Source of the DNA: Aquicoccus porphyridii
Lineage (GTDB): Bacteria; Pseudomonadota; Alphaproteobacteria; Rhodobacterales; Rhodobacteraceae
DNA: 64,000 nt
Reading direction: 5' to 3'
Assembly (NCBI RefSeq): GCF_008369105.1
Contig: NZ_VINQ01000001.1
Coordinates: forward strand, 248,001 to 312,000
Shown here piece by piece: positions 44,923 to 55,237 of this stretch (position 1 is the stretch's first letter; each line of letters begins with the position of its first letter). Under the pieces are notes generated by a model. It had not been told where the DNA came from. It saw only the letters and a program-made list of their open reading frames with translations, and did not search any database. The position numbers and the translations under genes were made by a program.

Positions 44923-45534
44923 ATGCGAACTGTCCGCGATATTGCCGAAGAGATCGTCGCCCGTGAAGGCGGGTTCGTCAATGATCCCGACGATCCCGGG
45001 GGCGCGACAAACCATGGCGTCACCATCCATACCATGCGTCGGTTGGGGCTGGATCTCGACCGGGATGGCGTGGTGGGTGTTGCCGATGTCCACCTTCTGA
45101 GCCGTTCCGAGGCGGTCGACATCTTCATCACCCACTATTTCGAGCGACCCCGCATCGACATGCTGCCCGAGGCGCTTTGGCCGAGCGTGTTCGACATGTA
45201 TGTCAATGCCGGTGCGAATGCCGTGAAGATCCTGCAACGGCTGTTGCGCCAGATGGGTCACGAGGTCGGGGTGGACGGGGCGATCGGCCCGGTGACCGCG
45301 TTGGCTGCGCATGACGCGGCGGGGGCTGCCCCGGAGCATATCGTCGATGCGTATGGCATCGCCCGGCGCAACTACTATTTCCGGCTTGCCGATCACCGCC
45401 CAGCATCGCGCAAGTTCGCACGCACACGCGCCGGGGGCAAGGGCGGCTGGATCACCCGCGCGGAAGAGTTCATCGACCCGCGCTATCATCTCAGCCACGA
45501 ACAGTTTCGCGAGAGGGTCGCATCATGGGGTTGA
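44923..45534 (+). CDS. GTA-type endolysin (GH108 N-acetylmuramidase)
   Basis: 203 residues. N-terminal glycosyl hydrolase 108 domain with the catalytic Glu in the AREGGFVNDPDDPGGATNHGVT signature (Glu15) and a C-terminal peptidoglycan-binding type 3 domain (about residues 85-180, VDGAIGPVTALAAH). No signal peptide, so it needs a holin; the next gene overlaps by ten bases and encodes one. In Rhodobacter capsulatus an equivalent endolysin/holin pair outside the structural cluster releases gene transfer agent particles, and I infer the same role here. A prophage remnant is less likely since no phage gene is near. Confidence 0.88.
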   Translation: MRTVRDIAEEIVAREGGFVNDPDDPGGATNHGVTIHTMRRLGLDLDRDGVVGVADVHLLSRSEAVDIFITHYFERPRIDMLPEALWPSVFDMYVNAGANAVKILQRLLRQMGHEVGVDGAIGPVTALAAHDAAGAAPEHIVDAYGIARRNYYFRLADHRPASRKFARTRAGGKGGWITRAEEFIDPRYHLSHEQFRERVASWG

Positions 45535-46115
45535 TCGAACGGATCGTGTCGCTGGTCTTTGGCGATGGCGGGCGCGGGGTGAAAAACACGGTGGAGGTGT
45601 TTCGCGAGAATGCCGAAGCCGCCGGGATACGCGAAGGCGAAATGCGCGCCAAGGCGATGGCGCAGTTCGGCAGCGAGTTCGCGCAACCCCGAAAGGGCCT
45701 GTTCGACAGGATGATTGACGGGCTCAACCGATTGCCGCGACCGGCGCTTGCGTTTGGAACGCTTGGTCTTTTCATCGCGGCGATGGTCGATCCAATCTGG
45801 TTTGCCTCGCGCATGCAGGGGATTGCCCTCGTTCCCGAGCCGTTGTGGTGGCTTCTGGGCGCAATCGTGAGCTTTTATTTCGGGGCGCGGCACCAGGCCA
45901 AGGGACAGGAGTTTCAACGCCAGATCGGCCAGTCCCTCGCGGCCGTTCCGAAGGTTCTCGGCAATCTGGAGCGGCTTGAGCATTCGAAAACCGCCCCGGG
46001 TGGAATCGGAATGGCGGGGGCGGGCACGGATGCGAGGCTCGACCTGGCGATCATCGAGCCGGAGGCGAATCCGGCGTTGAGCGGGTGGCGGAGGGGGGCA
46101 GATATCGGCCGTTGA
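45525..46115 (+). CDS. holin of the GTA 3TM family
   Basis: 196 residues. An amphipathic charged N-terminal half is followed by two to three hydrophobic segments (about residues 72-92 and 100-118: PALAFGTLGLFIAAMVDPIWF and LWWLLGAIVSFYFGARHQ). This matches the holin family named for gene transfer agent release. It should permeabilise the inner membrane so that the endolysin encoded just upstream reaches peptidoglycan. It overlaps the endolysin gene by ten bases and is followed by ccmF after 90 bases. Confidence 0.87.
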   Translation: MGLIERIVSLVFGDGGRGVKNTVEVFRENAEAAGIREGEMRAKAMAQFGSEFAQPRKGLFDRMIDGLNRLPRPALAFGTLGLFIAAMVDPIWFASRMQGIALVPEPLWWLLGAIVSFYFGARHQAKGQEFQRQIGQSLAAVPKVLGNLERLEHSKTAPGGIGMAGAGTDARLDLAIIEPEANPALSGWRRGADIGR

Positions 46116-46205
46116 GCGCGACCGGTCCGGGGGCGCGACAAAGTGAACAGGCATTTCGAGTGTTTGTCATTGGACGTGGCCTGCGAGGCGTCTATAACAC
46201 GCCCT

Positions 46206-48185
46206 ATGATAGCAGAGCTTGGACATTTCGCCCTCATCCTGGCCTTCGTGACGGCCTGTCTGCAAACCGTTGTGCCGCTCGTTGGGGCGGATCGGCGTTG
46301 GCCCGGGTGGATGGCCTTTGCCGAACCGGCCGCGAATGTGCAGTTTTTCCTTACGGTCGTTGCGTTTGCCGCGCTGACCTATGCCTTCGTGACGTCGGAT
46401 TTCTCGCTGCAACTGGTGGTCTCCAACAGCCATACCGACAAGCCGTTGCTCTACAAGGTGACTGGCGTCTGGGGCAATCACGAGGGCTCGATGCTGCTCT
46501 GGGTGCTGATCGTCACGTTGTTCGGGGCCATGGCGCAATGGTTCGGGGGCAATTTGCCGCCGACCTTGCGTGCCCGCATCCTCGCGGTTCAGGGGTCGAT
46601 CGGTGCGGCCTTTTTCGCCTTTATCCTGTTCACGTCCAACCCGTTCCTGCGGATGGATGTCGCGCCGTTTGACGGGCGCGATCTCAACCCGCTGTTGCAA
46701 GACCCCGGTTTGGCCTTTCATCCGCCGTTCCTTTATCTCGGGTATGTCGGGCTTTCGATGGCGTTTTCCTTTGCCATTGCCGCGTTGATCGAAGGGCGGG
46801 TCGACGCAGCATGGGGGCGGTGGGTGCGGCCATGGACGCTTGCGGCGTGGATGTTCCTGACCATCGGAATCGGGCTTGGCAGTTGGTGGGCCTATTATGA
46901 ACTCGGCTGGGGCGGGTTCTGGTTCTGGGACCCGGTTGAGAATGCCAGCTTCATGCCCTGGTTGATCGCGGTCGCCCTGCTGCATTCATCCGTCGTCGTG
47001 GAAAAGCGTGAAAGCCTGAAAAGCTGGACGGTGCTGCTTGCCATCATCGCGTTCGGGTTCTCGCTGCTGGGGGCATTTATCACCCGGTCGGGGATCATCA
47101 CGAGTGTTCATGCCTTTGCAACCGACCCCGAGCGCGGGGTGTTCCTGCTCTTGATCATGGGGGTGTTCGTCGGTGGCGGGCTGACACTCTTTGCGGCGCG
47201 CGCGAGCGTCATGGAAGCCAAGGGGGTTTTCGGGTTGGTCAGCCGGGAATCGGCGCTGGTGGCCAATAATGTCCTGCTGGTCGTTGCCACGTTCGTGGTG
47301 TTCATCGGGACCATTTGGCCGCTGATCAGCGAGATGCTCTTTGACCGCAAGCTGTCGGTTGGTGAGCCGTTCTTCAACCAGGCCTTCACGCCGTTCATGG
47401 TCATCCTGGGCCTCATATTGCCGATCGGGTCGATGTTGCCGTGGAAACGGGCACGCATCGGGCGAACGGTGCGGGCGCTTTGGCCAGCCCTGGCGCTGGC
47501 CCTGGCGGTGCTCGCCCTGGTCTGGGCGATTCAATCCGGGCGTAGTGCGCTCGGGCCGGTGGGCATGATGCTGGGCACATGGCTGGTGGTCGGGGCCGTT
47601 ATTGATGTCCTGTCGCGCGCCGGGCGTGGCGGAAATGGCCGCAATCGGCTGGCGCGTTTGGCGCGGCTTCCAAGATCGGATTGGGGCAAGGCCGTCGCGC
47701 ATTCCGGCCTTGGCGTCACGATGGCGGGCGTTGCCGGGCTTCTGGCGTGGGAAATGGAAGATATCCGTGTCGTCCAGACCGACGAGAGTTTTGACGTCGG
47801 TCGGTACGAGATCACCTTGCGGAACGTGGAACAGGTGCAGGGGCCGAACTACGTGTCGACGATGGCCCTTGTCGACGTGGCGCGCGGTGGGAACCTCATA
47901 ACCACCCTGCGACCCGAAAAACGGGTCTATCCGGTTGCCGGGCAGCCCACGACCGAGGCCGCGATCGACAACGGGTTCCTGCGCGATATCTATGTCGTGA
48001 TCGGCGATCCGCAACAGGCCGGGGGCTGGGCGATGCGTGTCTACATCAAGCCGCTGGCCAACTGGATCTGGGGTGGCTCGATCCTGATGGCGCTTGGCGG
48101 GTTTCTGAGCCTTTCGGACCGGCGCTACCGGGTTGCCGCCGGGTCCAGGAAATCATCACGCTTGCAAGGGGTTCCTGCCGAATGA
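46206..48185 (+). CDS. ccmF: haem lyase subunit CcmF
   Basis: 659 residues, a large multi-spanning membrane protein. The tryptophan-rich haem-handling motif WGGFWFWDPVENASFMPW is near residue 240 and conserved haem-ligand histidines flank it. Together with CcmH it transfers haem from CcmE to the CXXCH motifs of apocytochrome c. ATG at 46206; the stop overlaps the ccmH start as ATGA. Confidence 0.96.
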   Translation: MIAELGHFALILAFVTACLQTVVPLVGADRRWPGWMAFAEPAANVQFFLTVVAFAALTYAFVTSDFSLQLVVSNSHTDKPLLYKVTGVWGNHEGSMLLWVLIVTLFGAMAQWFGGNLPPTLRARILAVQGSIGAAFFAFILFTSNPFLRMDVAPFDGRDLNPLLQDPGLAFHPPFLYLGYVGLSMAFSFAIAALIEGRVDAAWGRWVRPWTLAAWMFLTIGIGLGSWWAYYELGWGGFWFWDPVENASFMPWLIAVALLHSSVVVEKRESLKSWTVLLAIIAFGFSLLGAFITRSGIITSVHAFATDPERGVFLLLIMGVFVGGGLTLFAARASVMEAKGVFGLVSRESALVANNVLLVVATFVVFIGTIWPLISEMLFDRKLSVGEPFFNQAFTPFMVILGLILPIGSMLPWKRARIGRTVRALWPALALALAVLALVWAIQSGRSALGPVGMMLGTWLVVGAVIDVLSRAGRGGNGRNRLARLARLPRSDWGKAVAHSGLGVTMAGVAGLLAWEMEDIRVVQTDESFDVGRYEITLRNVEQVQGPNYVSTMALVDVARGGNLITTLRPEKRVYPVAGQPTTEAAIDNGFLRDIYVVIGDPQQAGGWAMRVYIKPLANWIWGGSILMALGGFLSLSDRRYRVAAGSRKSSRLQGVPAE

Positions 48186-48634
48186 GGAACATTCTCCTGA
48201 TCTTGGTGCTACTGGCCCAACCCGTATACGCGGTTCAGCCGGACGAAATGCTGGACGATCCGGCGCTCGAAGCGCGGGCGCGGGAGGTCTCCAAGGATCT
48301 GCGCTGTCTTGTCTGTCGCAACGAGAGCATCGACGACAGCAACGCGGAGCTTGCCCGGGACATGCGCCTTCTGGTGCGCGAACGGATCGTCGAAGGCGAC
48401 AGCAACGAGGAGGTCAAGGAGTTCCTTGTCAGCCGCTATGGCGAGTATGTCCTGCTGAAACCGCGCTTTGGCGGGAGCAACTGGATTCTTTGGGGGGCAG
48501 GGCCCGGAATGCTGCTTTTCGCGGGGATCGGCGGCATGCTCTACCTGCGCAGCCGGTCGAGGGCCAAGGCCCCGGGTGAGGCGTCGCTGAGCGATGACGA
48601 GGCCAAGCGGCTTGAGGAAATCATGAACCGCTGA
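48182..48634 (+). CDS. ccmH: cytochrome c maturation protein CcmH (CcmH/CycL)
   Basis: 150 residues: signal peptide (RNILLILVLLAQPVYA), periplasmic three-helix domain with the redox pair Cys42-Cys45 in DLRCLVCRNESI, then one membrane helix (about 102-122). Reduces the disulfide of the apocytochrome haem site. CcmI and other ccm genes are not in this window; CcdA at 15.5 kb supplies electrons. Confidence 0.94.
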   Translation: MRNILLILVLLAQPVYAVQPDEMLDDPALEARAREVSKDLRCLVCRNESIDDSNAELARDMRLLVRERIVEGDSNEEVKEFLVSRYGEYVLLKPRFGGSNWILWGAGPGMLLFAGIGGMLYLRSRSRAKAPGEASLSDDEAKRLEEIMNR

Positions 48635-48706
48635 CGCGAGGTTTCGCTTTTCCGGGCTGTACGGATAGGGTTGATTGAACCCCGACTGCACAAGCGAGGA
48701 ACAGGC

Positions 48707-49486
48707 ATGGTTGTTTACAAGGCGATCACTTACGAGACGGTTGAGCGGATTGCCGTTATCACGCTCAACCGCCCGGAGAAAATGAATGCTCTGACATCGC
48801 AGATGCGTGCGGAGATACCGGACGCCATTCATCACGCCGAGAACGACGGGGCGCGCGTGATCGTCATCACGGGGGCGGGCGGAGCGTTCTGTTCAGGTCA
48901 GGATCTGGGGGACGCCAATGCCGGGGCGCTCGATCTCGAGAGGGGCTTGCGCGATGAATACAATCCCATGCTCAAGGCCATTGTCGACTCGCCGCTGCCG
49001 GTCATCTCGGCGGTGAACGGGGCGGCCGCTGGCGCCGGTGCAAATCTCGCCCTGGCGGCGGACGTGGTGATTGCGACCGAGAGTGCCTATTTCCTTCAGG
49101 CGTTTACGCGGATCGGCCTCATGCCCGATGCGGGAGGGACGTATGTATTGCCGCGGACCATGGGCATGGCCAAGGCGATGGGCGCGGCGCTTTTCGCCGA
49201 GAAGATCAGCGCCCGGCAGGCGGATGACTGGGGCATGATCTGGGAGGCCGTGCCGGATGCGCAGTTCGAAGAGCATTGGCGCGCGCGGGCCGCGCACCTG
49301 GCCGATGGGCCGACGCGCGCCTATGAGTTGACCAAGCAGGCCATTCGCGGCACCTGGGCCAATGATTTCGAGGCCCAGTTGAACAACGAGGCCAAGCTTC
49401 AGGGCGAGGCCGGCAAGAGCCGGGATTTCATGGAAGGCGTCGTTGCGTTTCTCGAAAAGCGAAAGGCGCATTTCGAAGGCCGTTGA
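48707..49486 (+). CDS. enoyl-CoA hydratase/isomerase, PaaG-like
   Basis: 259 residues. Oxyanion segments GGAFCSGQDLGD (about 65-76) and GAAAGAGANLALAADVV (about 106-122) define the crotonase fold; AFTRIGLMPDAGGTYVLPR resembles PaaG, the isomerase of epoxyphenylacetyl-CoA in aerobic phenylacetate breakdown. The other paa genes are absent from the window. Start has a GAGGAACAGG site. Ends in a bidirectional terminator shared with gltA. Confidence 0.88.
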   Translation: MVVYKAITYETVERIAVITLNRPEKMNALTSQMRAEIPDAIHHAENDGARVIVITGAGGAFCSGQDLGDANAGALDLERGLRDEYNPMLKAIVDSPLPVISAVNGAAAGAGANLALAADVVIATESAYFLQAFTRIGLMPDAGGTYVLPRTMGMAKAMGAALFAEKISARQADDWGMIWEAVPDAQFEEHWRARAAHLADGPTRAYELTKQAIRGTWANDFEAQLNNEAKLQGEAGKSRDFMEGVVAFLEKRKAHFEGR

Positions 49487-49505
49487 AAACCTTGTGCCGG
49501 TCAAG

Positions 49506-49539
49506 AAAAAAGCCTCGGAGACATCTCCGAGGCTTTTTT
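49506..49539. terminator. bidirectional intrinsic terminator
   Basis: AGCCTCGGAG-ACAT-CTCCGAGGCT is a perfect 10-base stem flanked by A and T runs on either side, between the converging PaaG-like and gltA genes. Confidence 0.93.
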
Positions 49540-49560
49540 CATTGGTGTGGGCGGGAGGTT

Positions 49561-50856
49561 TTAACGGTCCTCGACGTCGACATATTCGCGCGCCGTTTCC
49601 CCGAGATAGAGCTGACGCGGGCGGCCGATCTTGTGCGCCGGGTCGGACAATTGCTCTTTCCACTGCGATATCCAGCCGACGGTGCGCGACAGGGCGAAGA
49701 TGGGCGTGAACATGGATGTCGGGAAGCCCATCGCTTCGAGAATGATGCCGGAATAGAAATCGACATTCGGAAACAGCTTCTTCTCGGCGAAATAGGGATC
49801 GTCCAGCGCCTGCTTCTCGAGTTCCTTGGCGACCTGGAGCACCGGGTTGTTCTCGATGCCGAGCAGGTCGAGAACCTCGTCCGCGGATTGCTTCATCACC
49901 TTCGCGCGCGGATCGAAATTCTTGTAGACCCGATGGCCAAAGCCCATCAGGCGGAACGGATCGTCCTTGTCCTTGGCCCGGGCGATGAATTCGGGAATGC
50001 GATCGACCGATCCGATTTCCTTGAGCATTTCAAGGCAGGCCTGGTTTGCACCACCATGGGCCGGGCCCCAGAGACATGCAATGCCCGCGGCGATGCACGC
50101 GAAAGGATTTGCCCCGGAGGAGGAGGCGAGGCGAACAGTGGAGGTTGACGCGTTCTGTTCGTGATCGGCGTGAAGGATGAAGATGCGGTCCATCGCGCGC
50201 GACAGGATCGGATCGACCTCGTATTGTTCGGCCGGAACGGCGAAGCACATGTGCAGGAAGTTCGATGCGTAATCGAGATCGTTGCGCGGATAGACGAAGG
50301 GTTGCCCGATCGAATACTTGTAGGCCATCGCCGCAATGGTCGGCATCTTGGCAATCATGCGATGCGATGCGATTTCGCGCTGGCGCGGATCGGAGATATC
50401 GGTCGAGTCATGATAGAAGGCCGACATCGCGCCCACGACGCCGACCATGGTCGCCATCGGGTGCGCATCGCGCCGGAACCCACGGAAGAAATTGTGCATC
50501 TGCTCGTGGATCATGGTGTGGCGCGTGATCGTGGCCTCGAACGCTTCGAGTTCCGCCGCAGTGGGAAGGTTGTCGTAGAGCAGCAGATAGCAGACTTCGA
50601 GGTAATGCGATTTCTCGGCAAGCTGATCAATCGGATAGCCGCGATGCAAAAGCTCGCCCTTGGCACCGTCGATATAGGTGATGGTGCTGTCGCAGGATGC
50701 CGTGGAAGTATAGCCCGGATCGTAGGTGAAAACACCGGCCTGAGCATAGAGCTTCCTGATGTCGATAACATTCGGCCCGGCCGTTGGCGAAAGCAGTGGC
50801 AGGTCGTAAGATGTGCCGTCGATGGTAAGTGTCGCGGTCTTGCTGCTGTCAGTCAT
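49561..50856 (-). CDS. gltA: citrate synthase
   Basis: 431 residues, type II (NADH-sensitive hexameric) citrate synthase. Catalytic His/Asp segments are [24 protein letters not shown] and GFGHRVYK; the C-terminal half ends with RPRQLYLGE. First enzyme of the citric acid cycle. Lies downstream of gltX on the minus strand with an 83-base gap. Confidence 0.97.
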   Translation of the reverse strand: MTDSSKTATLTIDGTSYDLPLLSPTAGPNVIDIRKLYAQAGVFTYDPGYTSTASCDSTITYIDGAKGELLHRGYPIDQLAEKSHYLEVCYLLLYDNLPTAAELEAFEATITRHTMIHEQMHNFFRGFRRDAHPMATMVGVVGAMSAFYHDSTDISDPRQREIASHRMIAKMPTIAAMAYKYSIGQPFVYPRNDLDYASNFLHMCFAVPAEQYEVDPILSRAMDRIFILHADHEQNASTSTVRLASSSGANPFACIAAGIACLWGPAHGGANQACLEMLKEIGSVDRIPEFIARAKDKDDPFRLMGFGHRVYKNFDPRAKVMKQSADEVLDLLGIENNPVLQVAKELEKQALDDPYFAEKKLFPNVDFYSGIILEAMGFPTSMFTPIFALSRTVGWISQWKEQLSDPAHKIGRPRQLYLGETAREYVDVEDR

Positions 50857-50939
50857 GCTTTTTCCTTCCTCAAGTAACCCCGGCGCGGATCGCTTGGGGG
50901 TGTCCTATGGCTTCCGACTTTCATCGCGGTCAAAGCCAT

Positions 50940-52343
50940 TCATGTCTTGGCGGCGTCTGACAGGCGGGCCAATGTCTCGTCGCGTCCCAGCACCAGCATC
51001 ATGTCGAAAACGCTGGGCGTTGCCGCCCGTCCCGCCAATGCGGCCCTGAGCGGGCCAGCGAGCTTGCCGAATTTCGTGCCCTTTTCCTCTGCGAACCGGT
51101 TCATGAGGTGTTCCAGATCAGCACGGGACCAGCTAGCATTTTGCAAATGCGGCGTCAATTCTCTCAGTATACCACGGGATGCAGAATCCAGGGCCTTGGC
51201 CGCCTTCTCATCCGGTCGAATTGGGCGATCCTCAAGAATAAATGCCGCCTTTTCAATAAGTTCCGGAAAGGTCTTGGCGCGTTCCTTCAGAAACGGCATG
51301 GCCGCGAGCAGCAATTCATTTTTCTGCTCGGTGAAGGCCGGCTGTCCGGTGGCGGCGCGAAAGCCATTCAGTTCATGCAGCAGCGCAGCATCATCGGAGG
51401 CGGCCATGTGGAGGCCACAGATATTCTCGAGCTTCTTGAAATCGAACCGTGCGGGCGCGCGCCCGATCCCGTCGAGGTCGAACCATTCGATGGCTTGGGC
51501 ATCCGTAAAGAATTCGTCATCGCCATGGCTCCAGCCCAGCCGGGCGAGATAGTTGCGAAGACCGGCTGCCGGATACCCCATGGCCTGGTATTCCTCGACA
51601 CCCAATGCACCATGCCGTTTTGACAGTTTCTTGCCATCCGGGCCGTGGATGAGCGGAATGTGAGCCCAGACCGGCACCTGCCATCCCATGGCTTCATAAA
51701 TCAGTTGCTGGCGCGCGGCGTTGTTGAGGTGATCGTCACCCCGGATGACATGGGTCACGCCCATGTCGTGATCGTCGACGACGACGGCGAGCATGTAAAC
51801 GGGTGTTCCATCGGATCGCAGGAGGACCATGTCGTCGAGCTGATCGTTCCGGATCGTGACATCGCCCTGGACCTTGTCGCGAATGACGGTCTCGCCTTCA
51901 CGCGGCGCCCGCAGCCGGATGACATAGGGCAGATCGGGATGGCTGGCCGGGTCTGCGTCGCGCCACGGGCTTTTGAAAAAGGTCGAGCGCTTTTCGGCGC
52001 GGGCCTGTTCGCGAAACTGTTCGATCTCTTGCTGGGTTGCGAAGCACTTGTAGGCTTGCCCGGTATCCAGCATCGTCTTGGCGACCTCGGCATGGCGTTT
52101 TGCGCAAGAGAACTGGCTCACCACATCGCCGTCATGCTTGAGCCCGAGCCACGACATCCCCTTGAGGATCGCCTCGGTCGCTTCGGCGGTTGAGCGCGCC
52201 CGGTCGGTGTCTTCGATCCGAAGCAGGAATTTGCCGTTGCGCCCGCGCGCGAAAAGCCAGTTGAACAAGGCAGTGCGCGCACCGCCGATATGGAGGAACC
52301 CGGTCGGCGAGGGGGCAAAGCGAGTGACGACATGTTCGGTCAT
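50940..52343 (-). CDS. gltX: glutamyl-tRNA synthetase
   Basis: 467 residues, full-length discriminating-type class I enzyme: HIGG-type signature in [15 protein letters not shown] and KLSKRHGA (KMSKS). The C-terminal anticodon-binding domain is present, unlike in the paralogous gluQ (27086-27964). ATG at 52343 fits the family start [15 protein letters not shown]. Divergent from comEC. Confidence 0.96.
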   Translation of the reverse strand: MTEHVVTRFAPSPTGFLHIGGARTALFNWLFARGRNGKFLLRIEDTDRARSTAEATEAILKGMSWLGLKHDGDVVSQFSCAKRHAEVAKTMLDTGQAYKCFATQQEIEQFREQARAEKRSTFFKSPWRDADPASHPDLPYVIRLRAPREGETVIRDKVQGDVTIRNDQLDDMVLLRSDGTPVYMLAVVVDDHDMGVTHVIRGDDHLNNAARQQLIYEAMGWQVPVWAHIPLIHGPDGKKLSKRHGALGVEEYQAMGYPAAGLRNYLARLGWSHGDDEFFTDAQAIEWFDLDGIGRAPARFDFKKLENICGLHMAASDDAALLHELNGFRAATGQPAFTEQKNELLLAAMPFLKERAKTFPELIEKAAFILEDRPIRPDEKAAKALDSASRGILRELTPHLQNASWSRADLEHLMNRFAEEKGTKFGKLAGPLRAALAGRAATPSVFDMMLVLGRDETLARLSDAAKT

Positions 52344-52348
52344 AAGCG

Positions 52349-52365
52349 TTAATCTTTCGGTAACC
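52349..52365 (+). promoter_or_regulatory. CtrA-like box upstream of comEC
   Basis: TTAA-TCTTTCG-GTAACC matches TTAA-N7-TTAACC with one mismatch, 55 bases before comEC and just outside the gltX start. Confidence 0.45.
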
Positions 52366-52419
52366 ATGGCTGGATAGGCTTGGGGTCTGTCTAATGATCC
52401 GCCAAGACAAGGACAAGCT

Positions 52420-54444
52420 ATGCAGCTTTGGGGGCGTATGGAAGCTGCTGTTCTCGCACAAAGGGGGCACTTCTTTCCATGGGTTCCCGTGTGCCTGGCT
52501 TGCGGGATCGGCTTGTATTTCAGCCTTCGGGCCGAACCATCCGGTTTCATCCTGCCGGTCATCGCCCTGGGCGGGCTCATTGGTGCGTTTCTGACGCGGC
52601 ATGCGGGGGCGCTCTGGGCGCCTTTCATCTGGGCGGTGGTTCTTGTTTCGCTCGGATTCGGGTTGGCCATGACGCGGGCGCAAATGCTGGAACGGCCCGT
52701 TCTGGGATGGCGCTATTATGGGCCTGTCGAAGGCCGGGTGATCGGTATTGACCGCTCGGGAAGCGGTGCAACGCGCATCACGCTCGATCAGGTCGTTCTC
52801 ACCCGGGTTTCGCCGGAGCGGCGCCCGGAACGTGTGCGCATATCGCTTCACGGGGGCGATGGATCGGTGCCGCGTGCGGGTGCGACGGTCATCGTGACGG
52901 CGCATCTTTCCCCGCCCGGCGGGCCGGTTGAACCGGGCGGGTTCGATTTTCAGCGTCATGCATGGTTTCAGAAGCTGGGCGCGGTGGGCTATGCGCGCAC
53001 GCCGCTTTTGCTACTGGAACCAGGCGGGTCCGGGCAAATGCTGTTGCGCGCGCGGCTTGCGTTATCGCGCCATGTTCAGTCCCGCCTTCCGGGGCAACCC
53101 GGGGCCTTTGCCGCGGCGATCATGACGGGCGACCGCGCCGGTATGGGGCCCGAGGCGCTCGAGGCGCTCAGGGCGTCCAATCTCGCGCATCTTCTGGCGA
53201 TTTCCGGCCTTCACATGGGGCTTTTGGCAGGATTCGTCTTTGCCGTTGTGCGTGTCGGACTGGCAGCCATTCCGCCCCTCGGATTGCGCCTGCCCGGGAA
53301 AAAGATCGCGGCCGTGATCGCGCTCGTGTTCGCGGCGGTCTATCTGGCCCTTTCGGGTGGAAACGTGGCGACCGAGCGTGCCTTTGTCATGGTGGCGGTT
53401 GCGTTGCTGGCTATCATGGCCGACCGGCGCGCGATTTCCCTGCGCGCGGTTGGCCTTGCGGCAACGATCATCCTGGTCCTGCGGCCCGAGGCGTTGCTTG
53501 GCCCGGGGTTCCAGATGTCATTCGCCGCGACCACGGCGCTTGTTGTCGTGTTCGGTTGGCTTCGTGATGCGAAGATCAACATTGGGCGGGCCGCCTGGAT
53601 GCGGGCGGTCGTGGCCGTCGTCATTTCTTCGTCTGTAGCCGGGGCGGCGACGGGGCCGATCGGAGCGGCGCATTTCAACCAGACGGCGCATTTCGGGCTG
53701 ATTGCCAACCTGATGTCGGTGCCTCTGATGGGGACATTGGTCATTCCGGCGCTGGTTTGTGCCGCGCTCCTGCTGCCGCTGGGGCTGGATGACGTGCCGT
53801 TCAAGCTTGCCGGTGCGGGGCTCGACTGGATTCTCGGGGTGGCCCATACGGTTACCGGTATCGAAGGGTCGCGTGGCGCGGTGCCAAGCCCGGATTGGTT
53901 TGTCCTGCCATTGATGGCCTTCGGATTCCTGATCCTGTTCCTGTGGCAGGGCCGTTTGCGGTTTGTCGGCCTTGGTCCGGTCGCGCTGTCGGTGGTGGCA
54001 TGGGCCATGGTCGAGCGGCCGGATGTCCTGATCGCCGAAGGCGGGGCGCTGGTCGGCGTCATGGGGGCGGATGGTCGCGCCCTCAGCAAGGCACGGGGGG
54101 CGGGTTTTGTCGCGTCGAACTGGCTCGAGAACGATGGCAACCCGGAAAGTCAGAGCGCGTCGGCGGAAAGGTGGGATGTCGTCACCGCTTCAAGCCCGGT
54201 TCACATCATCCATGTCACCGGCAAACGTGCGGCTGCCGAGGTGCACTGTACCGACGGCGAGATCGTTGTAAGCAATGCGAAATTGCCGGATGATCTGACG
54301 TGTGACGCGTTCGATCCGCAACGAATGCGGGGCACGGGGGCCGTGGCATTGCATTTCGACAGGGCGGGCGGGGGGCCGATCATGACTACCGCCCGGGCAT
54401 TCACCGGCGATCGGCCTTGGAATGCGCGCCGATCGCGTCAGTAG
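52420..54444 (+). CDS. comEC: ComEC/Rec2 DNA-uptake channel
   Basis: 674 residues. N-terminal membrane helices and a DUF4131 OB-fold-like domain (about residues 80-200), then the competence domain with the signature [13 protein letters not shown] (about 246-258) and several further helices to residue 530. The C-terminal 150 residues correspond to the metallo-beta-lactamase-like position but lack any HxHxDH motif, as in many alphaproteobacterial ComEC proteins. It carries single-stranded DNA across the inner membrane; in Rhodobacter capsulatus ComEC is needed for GTA-mediated gene receipt and is under CtrA control. The AAGGA site supports the ATG at 52420. Its 3' end overlaps lexA by seven bases. 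Confidence 0.92.
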   Translation: MQLWGRMEAAVLAQRGHFFPWVPVCLACGIGLYFSLRAEPSGFILPVIALGGLIGAFLTRHAGALWAPFIWAVVLVSLGFGLAMTRAQMLERPVLGWRYYGPVEGRVIGIDRSGSGATRITLDQVVLTRVSPERRPERVRISLHGGDGSVPRAGATVIVTAHLSPPGGPVEPGGFDFQRHAWFQKLGAVGYARTPLLLLEPGGSGQMLLRARLALSRHVQSRLPGQPGAFAAAIMTGDRAGMGPEALEALRASNLAHLLAISGLHMGLLAGFVFAVVRVGLAAIPPLGLRLPGKKIAAVIALVFAAVYLALSGGNVATERAFVMVAVALLAIMADRRAISLRAVGLAATIILVLRPEALLGPGFQMSFAATTALVVVFGWLRDAKINIGRAAWMRAVVAVVISSSVAGAATGPIGAAHFNQTAHFGLIANLMSVPLMGTLVIPALVCAALLLPLGLDDVPFKLAGAGLDWILGVAHTVTGIEGSRGAVPSPDWFVLPLMAFGFLILFLWQGRLRFVGLGPVALSVVAWAMVERPDVLIAEGGALVGVMGADGRALSKARGAGFVASNWLENDGNPESQSASAERWDVVTASSPVHIIHVTGKRAAAEVHCTDGEIVVSNAKLPDDLTCDAFDPQRMRGTGAVALHFDRAGGGPIMTTARAFTGDRPWNARRSRQ

Positions 54445-55136
54445 GTGCGAATCAGACCGACGAGGCGCCCCTGAACCTTGACCTTGTCATCGGGGAACAC
54501 GCGGGTTTCGTAGGCCGGGTTGGCCGCTTCCAGCGCGATGGCGTTGCCGCGCCGGAAAAACCGTTTCAATGTCGCCTCGTGATCCTCGACCAGGGCAACG
54601 ACGATATCCCCGTTCTCGGCGGTTGACGTCTGTTGGATGATCACCACGTCCCCGTCATTGATCCCGGCGTCGATCATCGAGTCGCCCTTGACCTCGAGCG
54701 CATAGTGATCCTGACCACCGCGTATCATCGCTTGCGGCACGGCCACGTTGCGCGTTGCATGCTGAAGCGCTTCTATCGGCACACCGGCGGCAATCCGGCC
54801 CATGACCGGCAGTTCGCACGCCTCGACCGCTTCGATGCCGATCGCGTTGGCGGGTTTCCTCGTATCCTGCCGATCGCCGTCGATCACGCGGGGATGAAAG
54901 CCGGAGCCGTCACCGCCAAGACTGTCCGGCAGCTTGACGATTTCAATGGCCCGTGCCCGGTGGGCGAGGCGGCGAATGAACCCGCGCTCTTCCAGGGCGG
55001 TGATAAGGCGGTGGATGCCGGATTTCGAGCGTAGGTCCAACGCTTCTTTCATCTCGTCGAATGAAGGCGGAACCCCGTCGCGTTGAACGCGTTTGTGAAT
55101 GAATTCCAGCAGGTCGAGTTGTTTGCGGGTCAGCAT
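54438..55136 (-). CDS. lexA: SOS repressor LexA
   Basis: 232 residues. N-terminal winged helix ([30 protein letters not shown]), the Ala-Gly self-cleavage site in [10 protein letters not shown], catalytic Ser in [10 protein letters not shown] and Lys in HEATLKRFF. Represses DNA damage genes until RecA-stimulated autocleavage. Autoregulated through the GTTC-N7-GTTC box in its promoter. GGAGG precedes the ATG. Confidence 0.97.
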   Translation of the reverse strand: MLTRKQLDLLEFIHKRVQRDGVPPSFDEMKEALDLRSKSGIHRLITALEERGFIRRLAHRARAIEIVKLPDSLGGDGSGFHPRVIDGDRQDTRKPANAIGIEAVEACELPVMGRIAAGVPIEALQHATRNVAVPQAMIRGGQDHYALEVKGDSMIDAGINDGDVVIIQQTSTAENGDIVVALVEDHEATLKRFFRRGNAIALEAANPAYETRVFPDDKVKVQGRLVGLIRTY

Positions 55137-55170
55137 GGTCTGCCTCCGTTCCGGGCGACTATTTCACTTT

Positions 55171-55199
55171 GTTCTAGACATGTTCCCGTTTTGTGTCAA
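55171..55199 (-). promoter_or_regulatory. lexA promoter with SOS box
   Basis: On the minus strand: -35 TTGACA (55194-55199), 17-base spacer, -10 TAGAAC (55171-55176). The box GAAC-N7-GAAC (read as GTTC-N7-GTTC on plus, 55171-55185) overlaps the -10 and is perfect. Confidence 0.85.
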
Positions 55200-55237
55200 C
55201 CATCCCGCCCGACTTCGCGCGATTATTGGCATTCGGG

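Noticed and set aside
44923-46115. Prophage remnant
   Set aside because: Only an endolysin and a holin are present, both of GTA-associated families; no integrase, capsid, tail or attachment repeats are visible.
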